Assembly: GCF_033118175.1 (NCBI RefSeq)
Contig: NC_083694.1
Location: 36,231,608 to 36,295,607, forward strand
DNA: 64,000 nt
Direction: 5' to 3'
Source: Dama dama
Taxonomy: Eukaryota; Chordata; Mammalia; Artiodactyla; Cervidae
The position numbers and the translations under genes were made by a program. This document shows positions 24,165 to 37,049 of this stretch, in pieces. Numbering within the stretch: the first letter of the stretch is position 1; each line of letters opens with the position of its first letter. Below the pieces are notes generated by a model. That model was given only the letters and a program-made list of their open reading frames with translations, was not told where the DNA came from and ran no database searches.

Positions 24165-24315
24165 ATATCTGGCCTTTATAGATAAAATATTTTCTCATCT
24201 GTAAACTGGAGATGATAATAACTCCTTCAAAGTCTTGCTATAAGATTATCATAGATAATGTATGTAAAGGACCTATTGCTGTGCTCAATACATACTAAGA
24301 GGTAACTAGCAGTGG
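24165..24315 (+). mobile_element. MIR SINE
   Basis: CTCATCTGTAAACTGGAGAT, then AATGTATGTAAAGGACC and a TGCTCAATACATAC end. Confidence 0.75.
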
Positions 24316-24416
24316 AAGGAGAATGGCAGGATAATGGTAGAAGAAAACAATTCTCAGCAGAGGGTAACCTGTATATTTTCAGAATAGGGTATACCTTCTT
24401 TGAGAACTTAATAGTT

Positions 24417-24428
24417 CCCCCCCCCCCC
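24417..24428 (+). repeat. C12 homopolymer
   Basis: Run of 12 C in intron 1. Confidence 0.9.
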
Positions 24429-25686
24429 AAAGATATTTTTAGACCTAAATATGTTTCTTACAAAACACTTGTGTGTTAGGGTTTTTTTCTTAAAGATTTC
24501 TTCATGTTCTGGAGTCAGTACACCTGGTATCAGTATATTGGGCATGGCTGAAAGTACAGAAGTTCTGGCTCATCCCAATTCCTGTCTCTCCTCTACCCTT
24601 ACCCTTCTGTCTTTACTGGTATCTTTGAAGACTATATTATGTCCTCCAAGACTATATTAAACCTCCAAGTGGTTTCCTCCCTCTGTCATCCCCCAAACAC
24701 CACTTCAGTATGTAAGTCACTTGAGTAACTTGTGTTTCAAATTCTATTTATGCCAGATTTGTGTTAAGGCAAGAATTGATCACTGATAAAAATGTTAACA
24801 CAAATTGGTATAGAACGCTATTCTTACCATGAAGGAGATCCAAAAGTTGTGTCTGCTTGAGTTATGACTAATATACCTTCAGTAAAGCAAAACTTGTCAC
24901 TTTATGAACTGGCTAGTCCCATGAAAATTTCTCTCAGTCTGTGTTAACTGTTGTTTAGAAGTCTTGAGAATTGATATGTTAGTTTTGAGTCATAACATTT
25001 AAAAATTCTCAATAATGCCATTAATGCATCAGTCAGTACATCTTTTGGGGTAAAAGTGTTCTCTGGGGAGGCTAACTTCAGTAAATTTTTATTGTGTGTC
25101 CACCACCACCACCCTCCCCCAAGGCTAAATATAGTTTGACCTTTTTGCCAGTTATATTTCTAGTCATTATTTTGCTCTTGATTGACAGAATGCCTATCAC
25201 ATTTGGGGGCCTGTGTGTGAACATATTTGCTGGCAAATCAGAAGAAAGGCTGTTACTGAGTTTCAACAGTTGTCTGGTTGGCAGACAAAAACTTGTATGT
25301 GGTTAGTCTGTACCTAGAGTTGAACACAGGATAGCAATGAAATTATTTCTGTCAGTGTAGTATACTGATCCATATGTGGTGGTGCTATGTGTTCTACATT
25401 AAAGAGCAGGACATCATCAGCATTTGTGGAGCACTTCTAGTTTTAAAAAATGTTATTGGGTATTATTTACATAACATTATCTAGTAGTACTCTGTTTACT
25501 TGTCTGTTCTGATACTAGTCTGTTTTCCTTTACTAGACAGTTTCTGTGTTCTTAATCACTTTGTACAACAGTTGGCATATTCCTAGAGTTTACTATATGT
25601 TAATGAATGAGATTAGGAAACATAAAGATTAGACCCACAACTAAGGTTCAACTGACAAATAGTGGGGCAAAAGAATACCCCATCAT

Positions 25687-25699
25687 CCCCCCCCCCCCC
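25687..25699 (+). repeat. C13 homopolymer
   Basis: Run of 13 C in intron 1. Confidence 0.9.
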
Positions 25700-26079
25700 T
25701 TTATTTACCTATTGGAATCAAATGCTTTCAGGTGGTTTGTGTTTCTGTACTGTACCTTGTGAGATTAACTTGCATCAGATTATCCTTCCTAATTTTTAGA
25801 TTTATTCAACAAACATTACAGATTCTTTTAATTTTGTAAGGCACAATGCATCAGAGGAAAATGGCTTTTGGTTCCTACTGCCAAGATACTCACAGTCTTT
25901 AATATTAATTACTGTGTGATCTTTGGATTCATACTAGAAAATTAAAAATATACAGGCAGGCAGTGAAAATTTGGGCCGAAAATTCATATATGGAAAACTC
26001 TCTATAGTATAGGTCAAGTGTCCAGTTGATTACAAGTAAAGGCAGGATGGCCAGAAGAGACTAACTGTAATTATTAATA

Positions 26080-26285
26080 TTCAGTGAGCACTTACCATGC
26101 CAGGCACTGAACTAAGAACACTTTGAGGGTTCTCTCATTCCATACAATAAGCCTACAATGTGGATTATTTTATAAACATGACACAAGTAGAAAACTGGGA
26201 TTTAAAGAGATTTAGTAATTTGTTCAAAGTTACTTAGCTAGTAAGTGAGATTTGAATCATTGCCCCAGGGCCTCAGTGCTTAACT
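26080..26285 (-). mobile_element. MIR SINE
   Basis: GAGCACTTACCATGCCAGGC at left and TTACTTAGCTAGTAAGTGAG at right, the inverted MIR order. 26,290-27,064 shows no gene. Confidence 0.8.
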
Positions 26286-27064
26286 TATATATTACATGAA
26301 TTTCCCAGTGGCCAGTGTTTCCCAAACTTTAGTCATTTACAGTTTTTGCTTTATCTTCAAACCATCTGTCAACATTTTTCTTTAATTCAGCTTACTGTCT
26401 TTTAATTAAATAAATTTGAAAGAAAAATTTACATGATTATTTGGTTAGAGTTTTCCCTCAACGTGTGTTGAAGTAAACATGTAATTTTAAATATCCCTCC
26501 GTGGACCACTTAAAATCATGTGATATACCATCAGTAGTCATTTGTATTCCACCCTTTGGAACAAAACTGCTGTAAGAAATAAATACTGCATAGAATCAGG
26601 CAGCAGTTGGAACTTAATGAAGGCCAGAAGTGATGAAAGTCTGGAAATAGATTCATCAAACAGGAAATAGTAGCATTGCAGGAGTAGAGATATAAATTAG
26701 AACCTTAACTACATACTTGGGTCAGCCATGACCAGGATAAACTGCAAGGTGGAATGGGTTTATTTAGACAGAGAAATGTAATAGGATGTCTAAGACAATC
26801 TATAGCAAGAGAAGGAGAACACTAATGAGTAACTTGTCACTACAGAAATCAAAGTGGAAGAGAAAAGTCTGAAAAGGAGGTTTTGTTAGAGCCAAATGTA
26901 GCCAAGTTCAGAAAAACATGTGGAAATTGGCCCTTGGCTTTGGCTTGAGTGATTGATTGGTGGTGGACCCTAAGAGAATATAGGTTAGGTAATGAGGTTG
27001 AAAGGTTAAGCCTGGAGGAATTAGTAGTGAGACTTCTTAATTTTTAGGTGGGTTGAATATTCAA

Positions 27065-27255
27065 ATAAGCTCTGGACTTGGAGTTTTAAAACTTAGGGTT
27101 AGTCCTTTTGTCACTCTGTGCCAAAAGCTGTTAAACTTTTGGGGCAAGTGACTTGGCTTCTTCAAATTGTAGATACACTGTATTCATCTGGAAAATAAAG
27201 ATAATACCTGTTTTCCCTATCTTAGAGGATTGTTAGAAAGGTCACATTAAATGTG
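27065..27255 (+). mobile_element. MIR SINE
   Basis: Weak 5' half, then CATCTGGAAAATAAAGATAA and GAGGATTGTTAGAAAGG. Confidence 0.55.
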
Positions 27256-27297
27256 TTTCCTTTGCTTTCTGAATGTAATATTCTTTGATACCACATC

Positions 27298-27485
27298 AGT
27301 CTTCCCTGATGGCTCAGACGTTAAAGAATCCACCTGCTGGAGATCCAGGTTGGAAAGATTCCCTGTAGAAGGGAATGGCGGCTACCCACTCCAGTATTCT
27401 TGCCTGGAGAATTGCGTGGACAGAAGAGCTTGGTGGGCTGCAGTCAATAGGATCGCAGAGTCAGACACGACTGAATGACTAACAT
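27298..27485 (+). mobile_element. Bov-tA SINE
   Basis: CTTCCCTGATGGCTCAGACG head, ACTCCAGTATTCTTGCCTGG body, ACGACTGAATGACTAACA tail. Confidence 0.9.
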
Positions 27486-28050
27486 GAGTCTTAACCACAT
27501 TTAAAACAGAAAAACATGAAAAATAGAAATTTGAAGTCTTCCACTGAGGATATTCTCAATGAGACTGGAAGATCTCCTCCTGGATGTATGTGTGGTTAGA
27601 GAATGGGTGTTTACAGAAGTTAAAATTGATCTTCCGTCCTCATTCTTTCCTGATGTATAATCTGAAAGTGCAGGGCTGCTGTATGTGGTTCTACCATTTG
27701 TGTGCTGCACAGAGATGCCAGGCTGAGGGAGGTAGCAAGGGCTGGAGTCCATCCCGTCATCTGCTTGCAGAGTCCTGTGCCCCGTGTAGGCCTCCTAGGG
27801 GGAGTTGTGCCTCCTCTTCTCCCTCCCAAGGCAGCGACCCCCTCACCAAGAGGGAGTACTTGTTTCTTCCCAGAGGGTGTGTTTTTCTGTTTGCACAAAG
27901 GCCCTGAAAAGGCCAGTGCTCTGAAAGGCTCCTTAAGGAGAGATGTTAAGGATGCGTTTAGAACAACGTCAAAAACAACTGGGAGACTGGGGAAATGGTC
28001 TCTAGGAACAGAAAGCTTAGAACTTATTACCAAGATGGGTTAAGTAGTTG
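27486..28050. other. GC-richer intronic block with frames on both strands
   Basis: Overlapping frames at 27,620-28,033 (-, 137 codons) and 27,702-28,043 (+, 113 codons) fall in a locally GC-rich patch. No domain recognised. It is probably an old repeat or a conserved non-coding element. Confidence 0.4.
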
Positions 28051-28715
28051 TGCAACAGCAAGTACAGAATTCCAGTTCATCTAGTATATTTTAAAGATGG
28101 GCACTGTAGCTTATTAAATATTTGTAGTAATTTGGGAACAGTATATTAAAATATGCATAGATCATCAGCTTTCAGAGAGGAAAGAGCATACATGAGTAAA
28201 ACTATACTTACTATTTAATCTTTAAAAAAAAAACTTAAATATTTTGGCAATATGATTATTGTTGCTTGACCTGTACTTTTAAGTAACTTAATGTTTGGTT
28301 TAAATTTTGTAGATCTTAACGGAAGAATATTACATGAAAAATTGCTTCTGAAATGGGACAGATAGAGGAATTTTATTTCAAAAGCAGGGAAAGGATGTTA
28401 TTGAAATAAAGCTTTTGACAGAGATATGGAAGGTTGGTTATATTGCTGTGTGTTAAAATTTAGATTAAGAAAAATTGGATTTTTCAATGTACAGTTCTAT
28501 AAGTTTTGATATGTGTAGTTACGTGTAGCCACACAATACAGAATGTAGAAAGGTGAGATATCTCCCAGCTGTAGAATCAGAGGCTTCTGACATTTTGGAG
28601 ACAGACAAATTATCTCTCTTGATGAAGAAAGAACTGTTGAATATGGATTGAAAAGTCAGGAACAGCTTACTTGTGCTGATTGCTTGAAATCCTGACCTCA
28701 CCATCACCACCACTG

Positions 28716-28745
28716 CCCGCCCCCGCCCGCCCCCCCCCCCCCCCC
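28716..28745 (+). repeat. C-rich tract ending in C16
   Basis: CCCGCCCCCGCCCG followed by 16 C. The opposite strand has at least four G-runs and could fold as a G-quadruplex. Confidence 0.85.
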
Positions 28746-29764
28746 GTTTTTTTTCTTTGGTTGTATTTGTCACAAACCTGAAAACATAGTACAAAAATGG
28801 AAGTAGAAAGAGCTGGGTGAGTTAACATGTCTCAAGACAGATCGTTTTAATGGTGGAGGAATAGAGCCAGTGCTTGATGGGGAGGGATGCTAACCAGTTT
28901 TCTACACTTAAAAATTTAAACTTTAAATTCCAACCCTTAAAGACAGCTTTTTAGACATATGAAAAGTTTTGAATAATTAATGATGTTGGGTGACCATCTT
29001 AAGAGAGTGCTTCTCTTTTTCTTCCATAATACCCAACATACTTAACCTTGCAAAAAAAGAAAATTGACTAAGAAATTATTTATGTGTTAGTTTTTATTTA
29101 TTACATATAAGTTTGAAAGTGTTAAATTACCATTTATCAAGCGCCTTATTAAGTACTAGACACCATTTAGCAACTCTATACAGGCCAGAAGATGTAGCCC
29201 ACAGATGGGGAAAGAAAAATTTAGAATTACATTTAATGACAGAAAATGCTTATGCCATAATATGTATATGCCACAATTATGCTATAAAAATATCACCCAG
29301 CTACTAAATGTTACAGTTGAGATTTAAACTGAATCTGTTTTTAAGAGAAGTAATTGTGTAATAGGAACGATTTTAAAATATTTCAGGTTGTCCAAGAGTG
29401 CCCTGACAGTCACCTAACAGAGGAAATGATAGGCACACAGCTTCACTTTGCTGGTTTATAGTAGTTTATAGTACAGAGGATTTGATAGCTACATTTCTTT
29501 TCTGATTGTTAAGGCTTTCTTGGCCCCAGAGTCTTAATTTCATGTTTCAGTTACTAAGAACAGCCTGAGTGCTTCTACCATTTTGATTAGAATGCCAACA
29601 GATCTATTTATATTACACTTTGTTTTTTAAAATGACAGTTTTTAATGCTTTTGCTGTAGTGATATTGTAGTAGAGGCATTCAACATATGGCGATATTTTT
29701 AGCTTTACTATTATAGAAGCAGATGATCTTAAGAAATATTGGCTGTCACTCTTTGCTTTATTTT

Positions 29765-30190
29765 TTTTAATTTATTTTCTATCAAAATGTTGATTTATAA
29801 TATTATATTAGTTGCAGGTGTACAACTCAGTGACTCAGTTATACATATATATTCTTTTCTATTATAAGTTATTACAAGATGGTGAATATAGTTCCCTGTG
29901 CTATAGAGTAGATCCTTGTTTATTTCTTTTATATATAGTAGTATGTATTTGTTAATCCCAAACTTCCAATTTATCCCCACCCCCAAACTCTTTTCTCATT
30001 GGGAATCATGTTTGTTTTCTTTTGTCTGTGAATCTATTTCTGTTTGGTAAGTCAGTTCGTTTGTTATTTCCCTAGATTCCACATATAAGCAGTATCATAT
30101 CCTTGTCTGTCTTATCTGAGTTACTTAGTATGATAATCTCTAGGCCCATCCATGTTGCTGCAAATAGCGTTATGTCATTCTGAATTTAGA
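29765..30190 (-). mobile_element. L1 3' end
   Basis: Inverted L1: TTGATTTATAATATTATATTAG, CTGTGCTATAGAGTAGATCC and CCCATCCATGTTGCTGCAAA in order. Confidence 0.85.
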
Positions 30191-30202
30191 ATTACTGATT
30201 AT

Positions 30203-30416
30203 GAGCCTCCCTGGTTGGCTCAGTGGTAAAGAATCTGTCTGCATTTCAGGAGATGTGAGTTCGATCCCTGGGTCAGGAAGATCCCCTAGAGATGAAAATG
30301 GCAAGCCACTCCAGTTTCTTGCCTGAGAAATCCTATGAACAAGAAGAGCCTGGTGTGCTACAGTTCATGGGGTCACAAAAGAGTTGGGTACGATTTAGCG
30401 ACTAAACAACAACAAA
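30203..30416 (+). mobile_element. Bov-tA SINE
   Basis: GAGCCTCCCTGGTTGGCTCA head, GTTCGATCCCTGGGTCAGG box B and an ACTAAACAACAACAAA tail; complete. Confidence 0.93.
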
Positions 30417-31666
30417 GTGATTATAACAATTAAAAATGAAAGTGACTATAGAACTTGACCAGTTCAACCTCTCATTCAAAGCAGAAGTTACCTTTTAAAA
30501 TATTTTTGATAAAGGCTTATCTTGCTTCTGCTTGAATGTATCTGGTGCCCATGAAGATGCTGTAGTCGACCTTTAACATTCATATTTTAAGATCAAAGTT
30601 TCCAAATATTTGAACACGGTAATAGCATTCAGACCTCTTCACTTTCTCTTGGCTTCCATCATCTGCACCAGGATTTGGCTTTCTTTTCAGAGCTCTTCTT
30701 CCCCTCCCTTCCCCCGCAAACAGTTATGTATCTCTTCACAAGAGTTACTGTTTCTCTGAAAACCAAAACAAACCATGGGCATGAAACAACAGGGGAGATA
30801 GAGAATATCTTAGGTTTATTTCCTAGAAGCACCCTTCTCTCACATACCTCATGGTATTGGATGCACATTTTGTGCCTCAGCAAAAATACGTATCACTTCA
30901 TTTCACAGCTCTTTGACTTGCTTGGCTAATGGTGGAAGTAGAGAATGAATTTAAGTTATAACTTGTTCCATCTGTGGATAAACTGAACAAAAAGTTTTTC
31001 TTTTGTATCCAGTTTAGTTTGTTTTTATTGCTTATCTTAATGAAGACAAGATTTGAGGAAATACTCTATAAACAGTATGATAAGCACAAGATTCAGTAGA
31101 ACTGTCACAATTCCAGAGTTGTACATTAAATTTCTGTTAAAGTAGCAGTTGTTTTTTTTTTTTTTTTTTTAAGTAGCAGTTTTTATAAAACAGTATCACA
31201 CTGCTAGCTGTCACTAACTGTCCTTTTTGATATGAACAGACTAGATCTGTATTCTGTATTTATGAAAGTCAGTTCTTGAACTATGACTGTATAGCTATTT
31301 ATTAGATCCAGTTTAGTTCTACTCAACATTTGAAGATCTTTTTAAATCTTAAGAAAGTCATTTAATGCATTGTTACTTTTTCAGATGTATGTGTCATATG
31401 TGGTATCTACTTTCTAGGTCTTTATTGAGGTTTTTGACAAATAAGAAAAGAAAGGACAGGGTCCAATATATTCATATTTCTGGTCCCATTAATTCATATT
31501 GACTGTTCAAATATAAAATAATTTCCAGCCTCAAATATTCTGTGAGTCTCATTTGTCTTGTATTTAAGGAGTACATAAAGATTCGTATTTTGATTAGTGG
31601 GTTTAAAGTCAAGTAACTGGAGGAGGGATTAATCAAAAGTACGCTTTTTAGAAAGATAGTATTTTA

Positions 31667-31712
31667 CAACATTGTAAATCAACTATATTCTAATAAAAGT
31701 TAATTTTAAAAA
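31667..31712 (+). mobile_element. L1 3' tip
   Basis: ACAACATTGTAAATCAACTA followed by an AATAAAAG tail. Confidence 0.6.
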
Positions 31713-31864
31713 GAAAGATAGAATTTTGTGAATGCTAGTTGACCTGGAACTCAAGAGTGTGGTGAATGTCTTGACTCCTTTACTTTAAATAGAAGATCTA
31801 GTTAAAATTTGAGTGATGAATGCTGTTTTCTGAAGTTCTATATCAATCTTCTCTATCTTTGTTA

Positions 31865-34000
31865 TCTCCAGCTACCATAAGAAAAATACCATAAGCAAGG
31901 TGGCTTAAACAACAGAAATGTGTTTACCACAGTTCTGGGGGCTGGAGGTCCAAGGCCAGGATGCCAGCATACCTGGGTTCTGGTGAAGTCTCCCTGGCTT
32001 GCACATGGCTGAATGCCTTCTAGCTGAGTCCTCACATGACTGAGAGAGAGCTCTAATGTTTGCTCTAATGTTTCTTCCTCTTATAAGAGTTCAGTTCAGT
32101 CACTCAATCATGTCTGACTCTTTTTGACCCCATGGACTGCAGCATGCCAGGCTTCCCTGTGTATCACCCACTCCTAGAGCTTGCTGAAACTCATATCCAT
32201 CAAGTCGATGATGCCATCCAACCATCTCATCCTTTCTCGCCCCCTTCTTCTCCTGCCTTCAATTTTTCCCAGCATCAGGGTCTTTTCCAGTGAATCAGTT
32301 CTTTGCATCAGGTGGCCACAGTATTGGAGCTTCAGCTTCAATCCTTCCAATAAATATTCAGGACTGATTTCCTTTGGGATTGACTGGTTTGATCTCCTTG
32401 CAGTCCAAGGACTCTCAAGAGTTTCCTCCAGTACCACAGCGCAAAAACATGAATTCTTCAGTGTTCAGCCTTGTTTGTGGTCCAACTCTCACATTCATAC
32501 ATGACTGCTGGAAAAACCATAGCTTTGACTAGACTTTGACTTTGTTGGTAAAGTAACGTCTCTTTACTCATGCTGTGTAGGTTTGTTTGTCATAGCTTTT
32601 CTTCCAGGGAGCAAGCATCTTTTAATTTCATGGCTGCAGTGATTTTTGGAGCCCAAGAAAATAAAGTGTCACTCTTTCCATTGTTTCCCCATCTATAGGC
32701 CATGAAGTGATGGGACTCGGTGACAGGATCTTTTGTTTTTTGACTGTGCAGTTTTAAGCCAGCTTTTTCACTCTCCTCTTTCCCTTTCATCAGGAGCCTC
32801 TTTAGTTGCTCTTTGCTTTCTGTCTTAAGGGTGGTGTCATCCCATCCCTGAGGTTATTAATATTTCTCCAGGCAATCTTGATTCCAGCTTGTGCTTCATC
32901 CAGCCTGGCATTTCGCATTATGTACTCTGCATGTAAGTTGAATAAGCAGGGTGACAATATACAGCCTTGATGTACTCCTTTCCCAATTGGAAACCAATCC
33001 GTTGTTCCATGTATGGTTCTAAGTATTACTTCTCAATCTGCATATAGATTTCTCAGAAAGCAGGTAGGGTGGTCTGGGATTCCCTTCTCTTTAAGAATTC
33101 TCCAGTTTGTTGAGATCCACACAGTCAAAGGCTTTAGGGTAGTCAATGAAGTAGAAGTAGATGTTTTTCTGAAGTATTCTTGCTTTTTGTATGATCCAAC
33201 AAGTTTTGGCAATTTGATCTCTGGTTCCTCTACCTTTTCTAAATCCAGCTTGAACATCTGGAAGTTCTTGGTTCATGTACTGTTGAAGCCTGGCTAGGAG
33301 AATTTTGAGCATTACTTCGCTAGTGTGTGAGATGATTGCAGTTGTGGAGTAGTTTGAACATTGACATTGCCTTTCTTTGGGATTGAAATGGAAACCGACC
33401 TTTTCCAGTCCTGTGGCCACTGCTGAGTTTTCCCAATTTGCTGGCATATTGAGTGCAGCACTTTCACAGCATCATCTTTTAGGATTTGAAATATCTCAGC
33501 TGAAATTCCATCACTTTTGCTAGTTTTGTTCGTAGTGATGCTTCCTAAGGTCTGCTTGACTTCTCATTCCAGGATGTCTGGCTCTAGGTGAGTGATCACA
33601 CCATTGTGATTATCTGGGTCGTGAAGATCTTTTTTTTGTACAGTTCTTCTGTGTATTCTTGCCACCTCTTCTTAGTATCTTCTGCTTCTGTTAGGGCCAT
33701 ACCATTTCTGTTCTTTATTGTGCCCATCTTTGCATGAAATGTTCCCTTGGTATCTAATTTTCTTGAAGAGATCTCTAGTCTTCCCCATTCTACATTTGTC
33801 CCATTCTAACCCACATATATATATGTTCCCATTCTATAGTACTTATAAAAGAGTACTAATTCCATATGAGACCCACTCTCATCACCTCAGTTAACCCTAG
33901 TTTCCTCCCAAAGGTACCAGCTCCGAATACCTTATGTTAATTGGTGTTTAGGGCTTCACCATGTGAATTTTGGGGAGACACAATTCAGTTGGTAGTCACC
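31865..34000 (-). mobile_element. MLT1-type LTR (ERVL-MaLR), split by BovB
   Basis: The left arm (31,865-32,090) has GGTGGCTTAAACAACAGAAA and CACAGTTCTGGGGGCTGGAG. The right arm (33,842-34,000) has ATGTGAATTTTGGGGAGACA and CAATTCAGTTGG. Together they give an inverted MLT1 LTR with BovB inserted between. No internal MaLR sequence. Confidence 0.82.
32091..33841 (-). mobile_element. BovB LINE nested in MLT1
   Basis: Long 5'-truncated copy read on the - strand. The RT region is recognisable (GFRKGRGTRDQIA and FIDYPKAFD in the frame 33,091-33,447). The YADD box is degraded around 32,835. It is flanked by a target-site duplication: CTTATAAGAGT at 32,080-32,090 and CTTATAAAAGAGT at 33,842-33,854. 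The 5' junction has three copies of CCCATTCTA. Confidence 0.92.
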
Positions 34001-34712
34001 CCTCCTTTTACAGTCTATAGTGCATTGATTCTTATGCTTTTTGCATTATTATACTTCAAAATGATGTTTCTACAGCAGTTGAAATACATTTGTTGATTGA
34101 GATATCACTGTTTTGTTGCTTTAACTTTTTATCCTTGATATTCAACTCTATTGTAATAGAGTAAGTTTTGATAATAAAAACTTGAATCTTTTAAAATCTC
34201 TTAACCTCAAATATTTATTATTACATATTTAAATGGTATGTATTATTACATGTTTGATGTTTATTTCTTCTGTAATGAAAGTTGAGTTCTTATTTTCATA
34301 TGGTGAGTTTGCCTTGGTTACTGGCTTTGACATCAAGTCATCACTTCCTACATTATGAGTTTTATTAAAGCTGTTTATCAGTAAGTTTTGGTGACTTAGG
34401 CTTTGAGTTCTTATATCCAACCTGATATTTTTACATTCTGCGTCTCTATAGCTCAGATTTAAGTAACAATTTGGCTTCAAGAGACATTACCAAGTTAGAA
34501 TGTATAGAACTTGGATCCCTCTTTATGTTAGAAATGGGAGACATAAATATCAAAGATTACTCAGGGTTTTAAACTAGAGGTTAGGAGAAATGGTTATGGT
34601 AAAATCAGGGAGAAGAACATGTTTTGGAAAGCAGATAAACTTGTTTTGAAAACTTCTTTTAGGGGAGGGGGAATAATCTTAATCTCCCAAAAATGTGTAA
34701 AAACATTTCCAA

Positions 34713-34915
34713 GAGGGACTTCCCTGGCTAAGACTCCGTGTTCCCAATTCAGGAGGTCTGGGTTTGATTCCTGGTCGGAGAACTAGATCCTCCATGCCTC
34801 ATCTAGGAGTTTACATGCGACATAAAGATCCTCAATGCCACAGTGAAGATCTCAAAGATCCCACATGCTGCAGCTAGTACCTGGCGCAGTAAAATAAATA
34901 ATAAATATTTTAAAA
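34713..34915 (+). mobile_element. CHR-type SINE variant
   Basis: GGGACTTCCCTGGCTAAGAC head, TTTGATTCCTGGTCGGAGAA box B, AAAATAAATAATAAATATTT tail; the body differs from the long CHR form at 4,552. Confidence 0.7.
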
Positions 34916-35155
34916 AACAGTGCAAAGAATTTCCAAAAAGTCTCTGGAAATGTTTGCAGTTTCTTTTTAATGTTAAACAATTTAAATGAGTGGGACGTTG
35001 TGCTCTGTTTCCTAGAGAAACCAATCACCATAAGAACAATGAGGGAAGAGAGATAAACAGATCTTGGATACCTAGAAGCTCATGGAGACCAGAAAGATTA
35101 TAATTCTGTCATTTAATTGAATTTTGCAGGTTGGTGATTTACAAAAGTATGAGGT

Positions 35156-35165
35156 CCCCCCCCCC
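35156..35165 (+). repeat. C10 homopolymer
   Basis: Run of 10 C. Confidence 0.85.
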
Positions 35166-35829
35166 AATATACAAGATGTTATGTATCACTTAATATTTTT
35201 GGTATGGAATACTTATAAATCCTTTTGTAATTATAAATCAAGTCACCTTAGAACCTTAAAATTTTTGGCACTGAAGAAATTTTAGAAATGGTACCTAATC
35301 TCTTGATGTGTGGATATCCCTTAAGATTTTTTTCCCGCAAATAATTCAGCCTGCAGTACCTATCCTTTCATGAAAGCCATCTTTGTGTTACCATTGTTCC
35401 ATTCTTCCATTTCAAAAAGTTGTTTATATTATGGTAAACTGCTGCCTTTCAAATTTCCCTTAAGACGTTTTGAATACAGACTGTTTGCTTTGAAAGCACT
35501 GGCTTCCTTTTTTTCTCCACTCTCCTCCATTTCTTCCTTTCATTTTAACTTTTTTTTTGGTTTTTGTTCAAAAAAGGTAACATATTCACTGTTCAAAATT
35601 TAGAAAATGTAGGTGAATGATTTACTACATCTAATTTCAGTGGGAAAAACAAGTAGTTTCTTACCAGCTTTGCTCAGAGTCATAGAACTTTGAATTTAGA
35701 TGTTTACTTTTTCTTTCCTTAAACAGAGAAAGAGGATATATTATTCACACAAGCTTTGTTTTTGCAGACTGACCCTCAAATCATAATGATTTAGACTTTT
35801 AAGTACATAGTAGACAGGGTAGTGATATT

Positions 35830-35838
35830 TTATATATA

Positions 35839-35870
<32 letters not shown>

Positions 35871-35872
35871 AA
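35830..35872 (+). repeat. (TA)n(TG)n(TA)n compound microsatellite
   Basis: TATATATATG, then TG repeats, then TATATATATA. Confidence 0.9.
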
Positions 35873-35974
35873 TTTTAAAGATCAGTTTTAAGTCCAGAAA
35901 ATGCAGATATTCATGGTTTATGATGTATAAACCATATAAAATATGTATATATTAAATATAAATATGTATGTATA

Positions 35975-36045
35975 TTTGTATTTTGGCCTCAGTGTGCAGC
36001 TTATGGGAATCTCAGTTCCCTGACCAGGGATTGAACCCGAGCCAC
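35975..36045 (-). mobile_element. CHR-type SINE fragment
   Basis: TTTTGGCCTCAGTGTGCAGC to TGACCAGGGATTGAACCCG; the right head is missing. Confidence 0.65.
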
Positions 36046-36354
36046 CATGGAACTAAAAACTATTCTTTATAGTATACAAATGATAAAAAGCTTTCAAAAT
36101 TAAAAGGGATACAAGTAGAGGATATAGTTCTTTGGTCTCTCATAACTGTCCATGTGTTTTTTTGAAATCAGAAGATAGCAAATTTGAAGAGAGTATTCCT
36201 CTTGAGCAGACAGCTTCAAAGTTTTTTTTTTTTCCCCCTTAATTACTAATTTATGTAAATTGTACCCTTTTGTTACTCAAAGATGTGGGTCTGCTGAATG
36301 CAGCCATGCATTTACTCAGAAATGGAGATTTTTGGGGGGATTATTTTCTCCTCG

Positions 36355-36491
36355 ATTGGAGAAGGAAATGGCAGCCCACTCCAGTATTCTTGCCTGGAGA
36401 ATCCACATGGACGGAAGAGCTTGGTGGGCTACAGTCCATAGGGTCTCAAGGAGTTGGACACAACTGAGCGACTTCACTTTCTTTCTTTCTT
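36355..36491 (+). mobile_element. Bov-tA body without tRNA head
   Basis: GGAGAAGGAAATGGCAGCCC to ACAACTGAGCGACTTCAC, then (TTTC)n. Only the BovB-derived body is present. Confidence 0.85.
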
Positions 36492-36614
36492 CATGGCATT
36501 TAGAACAAACACATGGGCAATACTGTTTATCTTAGCCTAAAATATTCTGCAAAATTTGACCTCTGTCTACTTGACTTCCTCTCCTGCCTTGTTTTCAAGA
36601 TCAGAATTGCTTTG

Positions 36615-36802
36615 TTTTTCTGGTGGTTCCCAATCATAACTATCCTTTAGAGACACTTGGGGAGCTTTTTAAGGAATGCTATTGTCAGACCCAGCCCCAG
36701 AAATTCTGATTTAACTGGTCTAGCACTGAGGCCTGGACATATATTATCTTTCAAAATCTTCCTGGGTAAGTCTGTGCAGCCTACGTTGAGAACCACAGGT
36801 GG
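36615..36802 (+). mobile_element. MER5A (hAT-Charlie) element
   Basis: GGTTCCCAATCATAACTATC, then GAAATTCTGATTTAACTGGT and a GTTGAGAACCACAG terminal repeat. Confidence 0.75.
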
Positions 36803-36964
36803 ATTTTCTTAACTCATGCCACCTTGTGCGTAGAGGTCTTTCAAACCTTCATCATCCTGTGTAAAGTCTCTTTCCTCTCTTTGCTATCTCTTTACCAAGT
36901 TTTTTCATTTCCTTGTTTTCATTTACTTATTTATTGTTACAAGTTCCATGAACACAGGGGCATC

Positions 36965-37049
36965 ATGGAGAGTTGGTAATGAACAGGGAAGCCTGGCATG
37001 CAGCAGTCCATGGGGTCACAAATAGTTGGACCCAACTGAGTAACTGAAC
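36965..37049 (+). mobile_element. BovB/Bov-A 3' terminal fragment
   Basis: GTTGGTAATGAACAGGGAAG to CAACTGAGTAACTGAACA. Confidence 0.75.
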
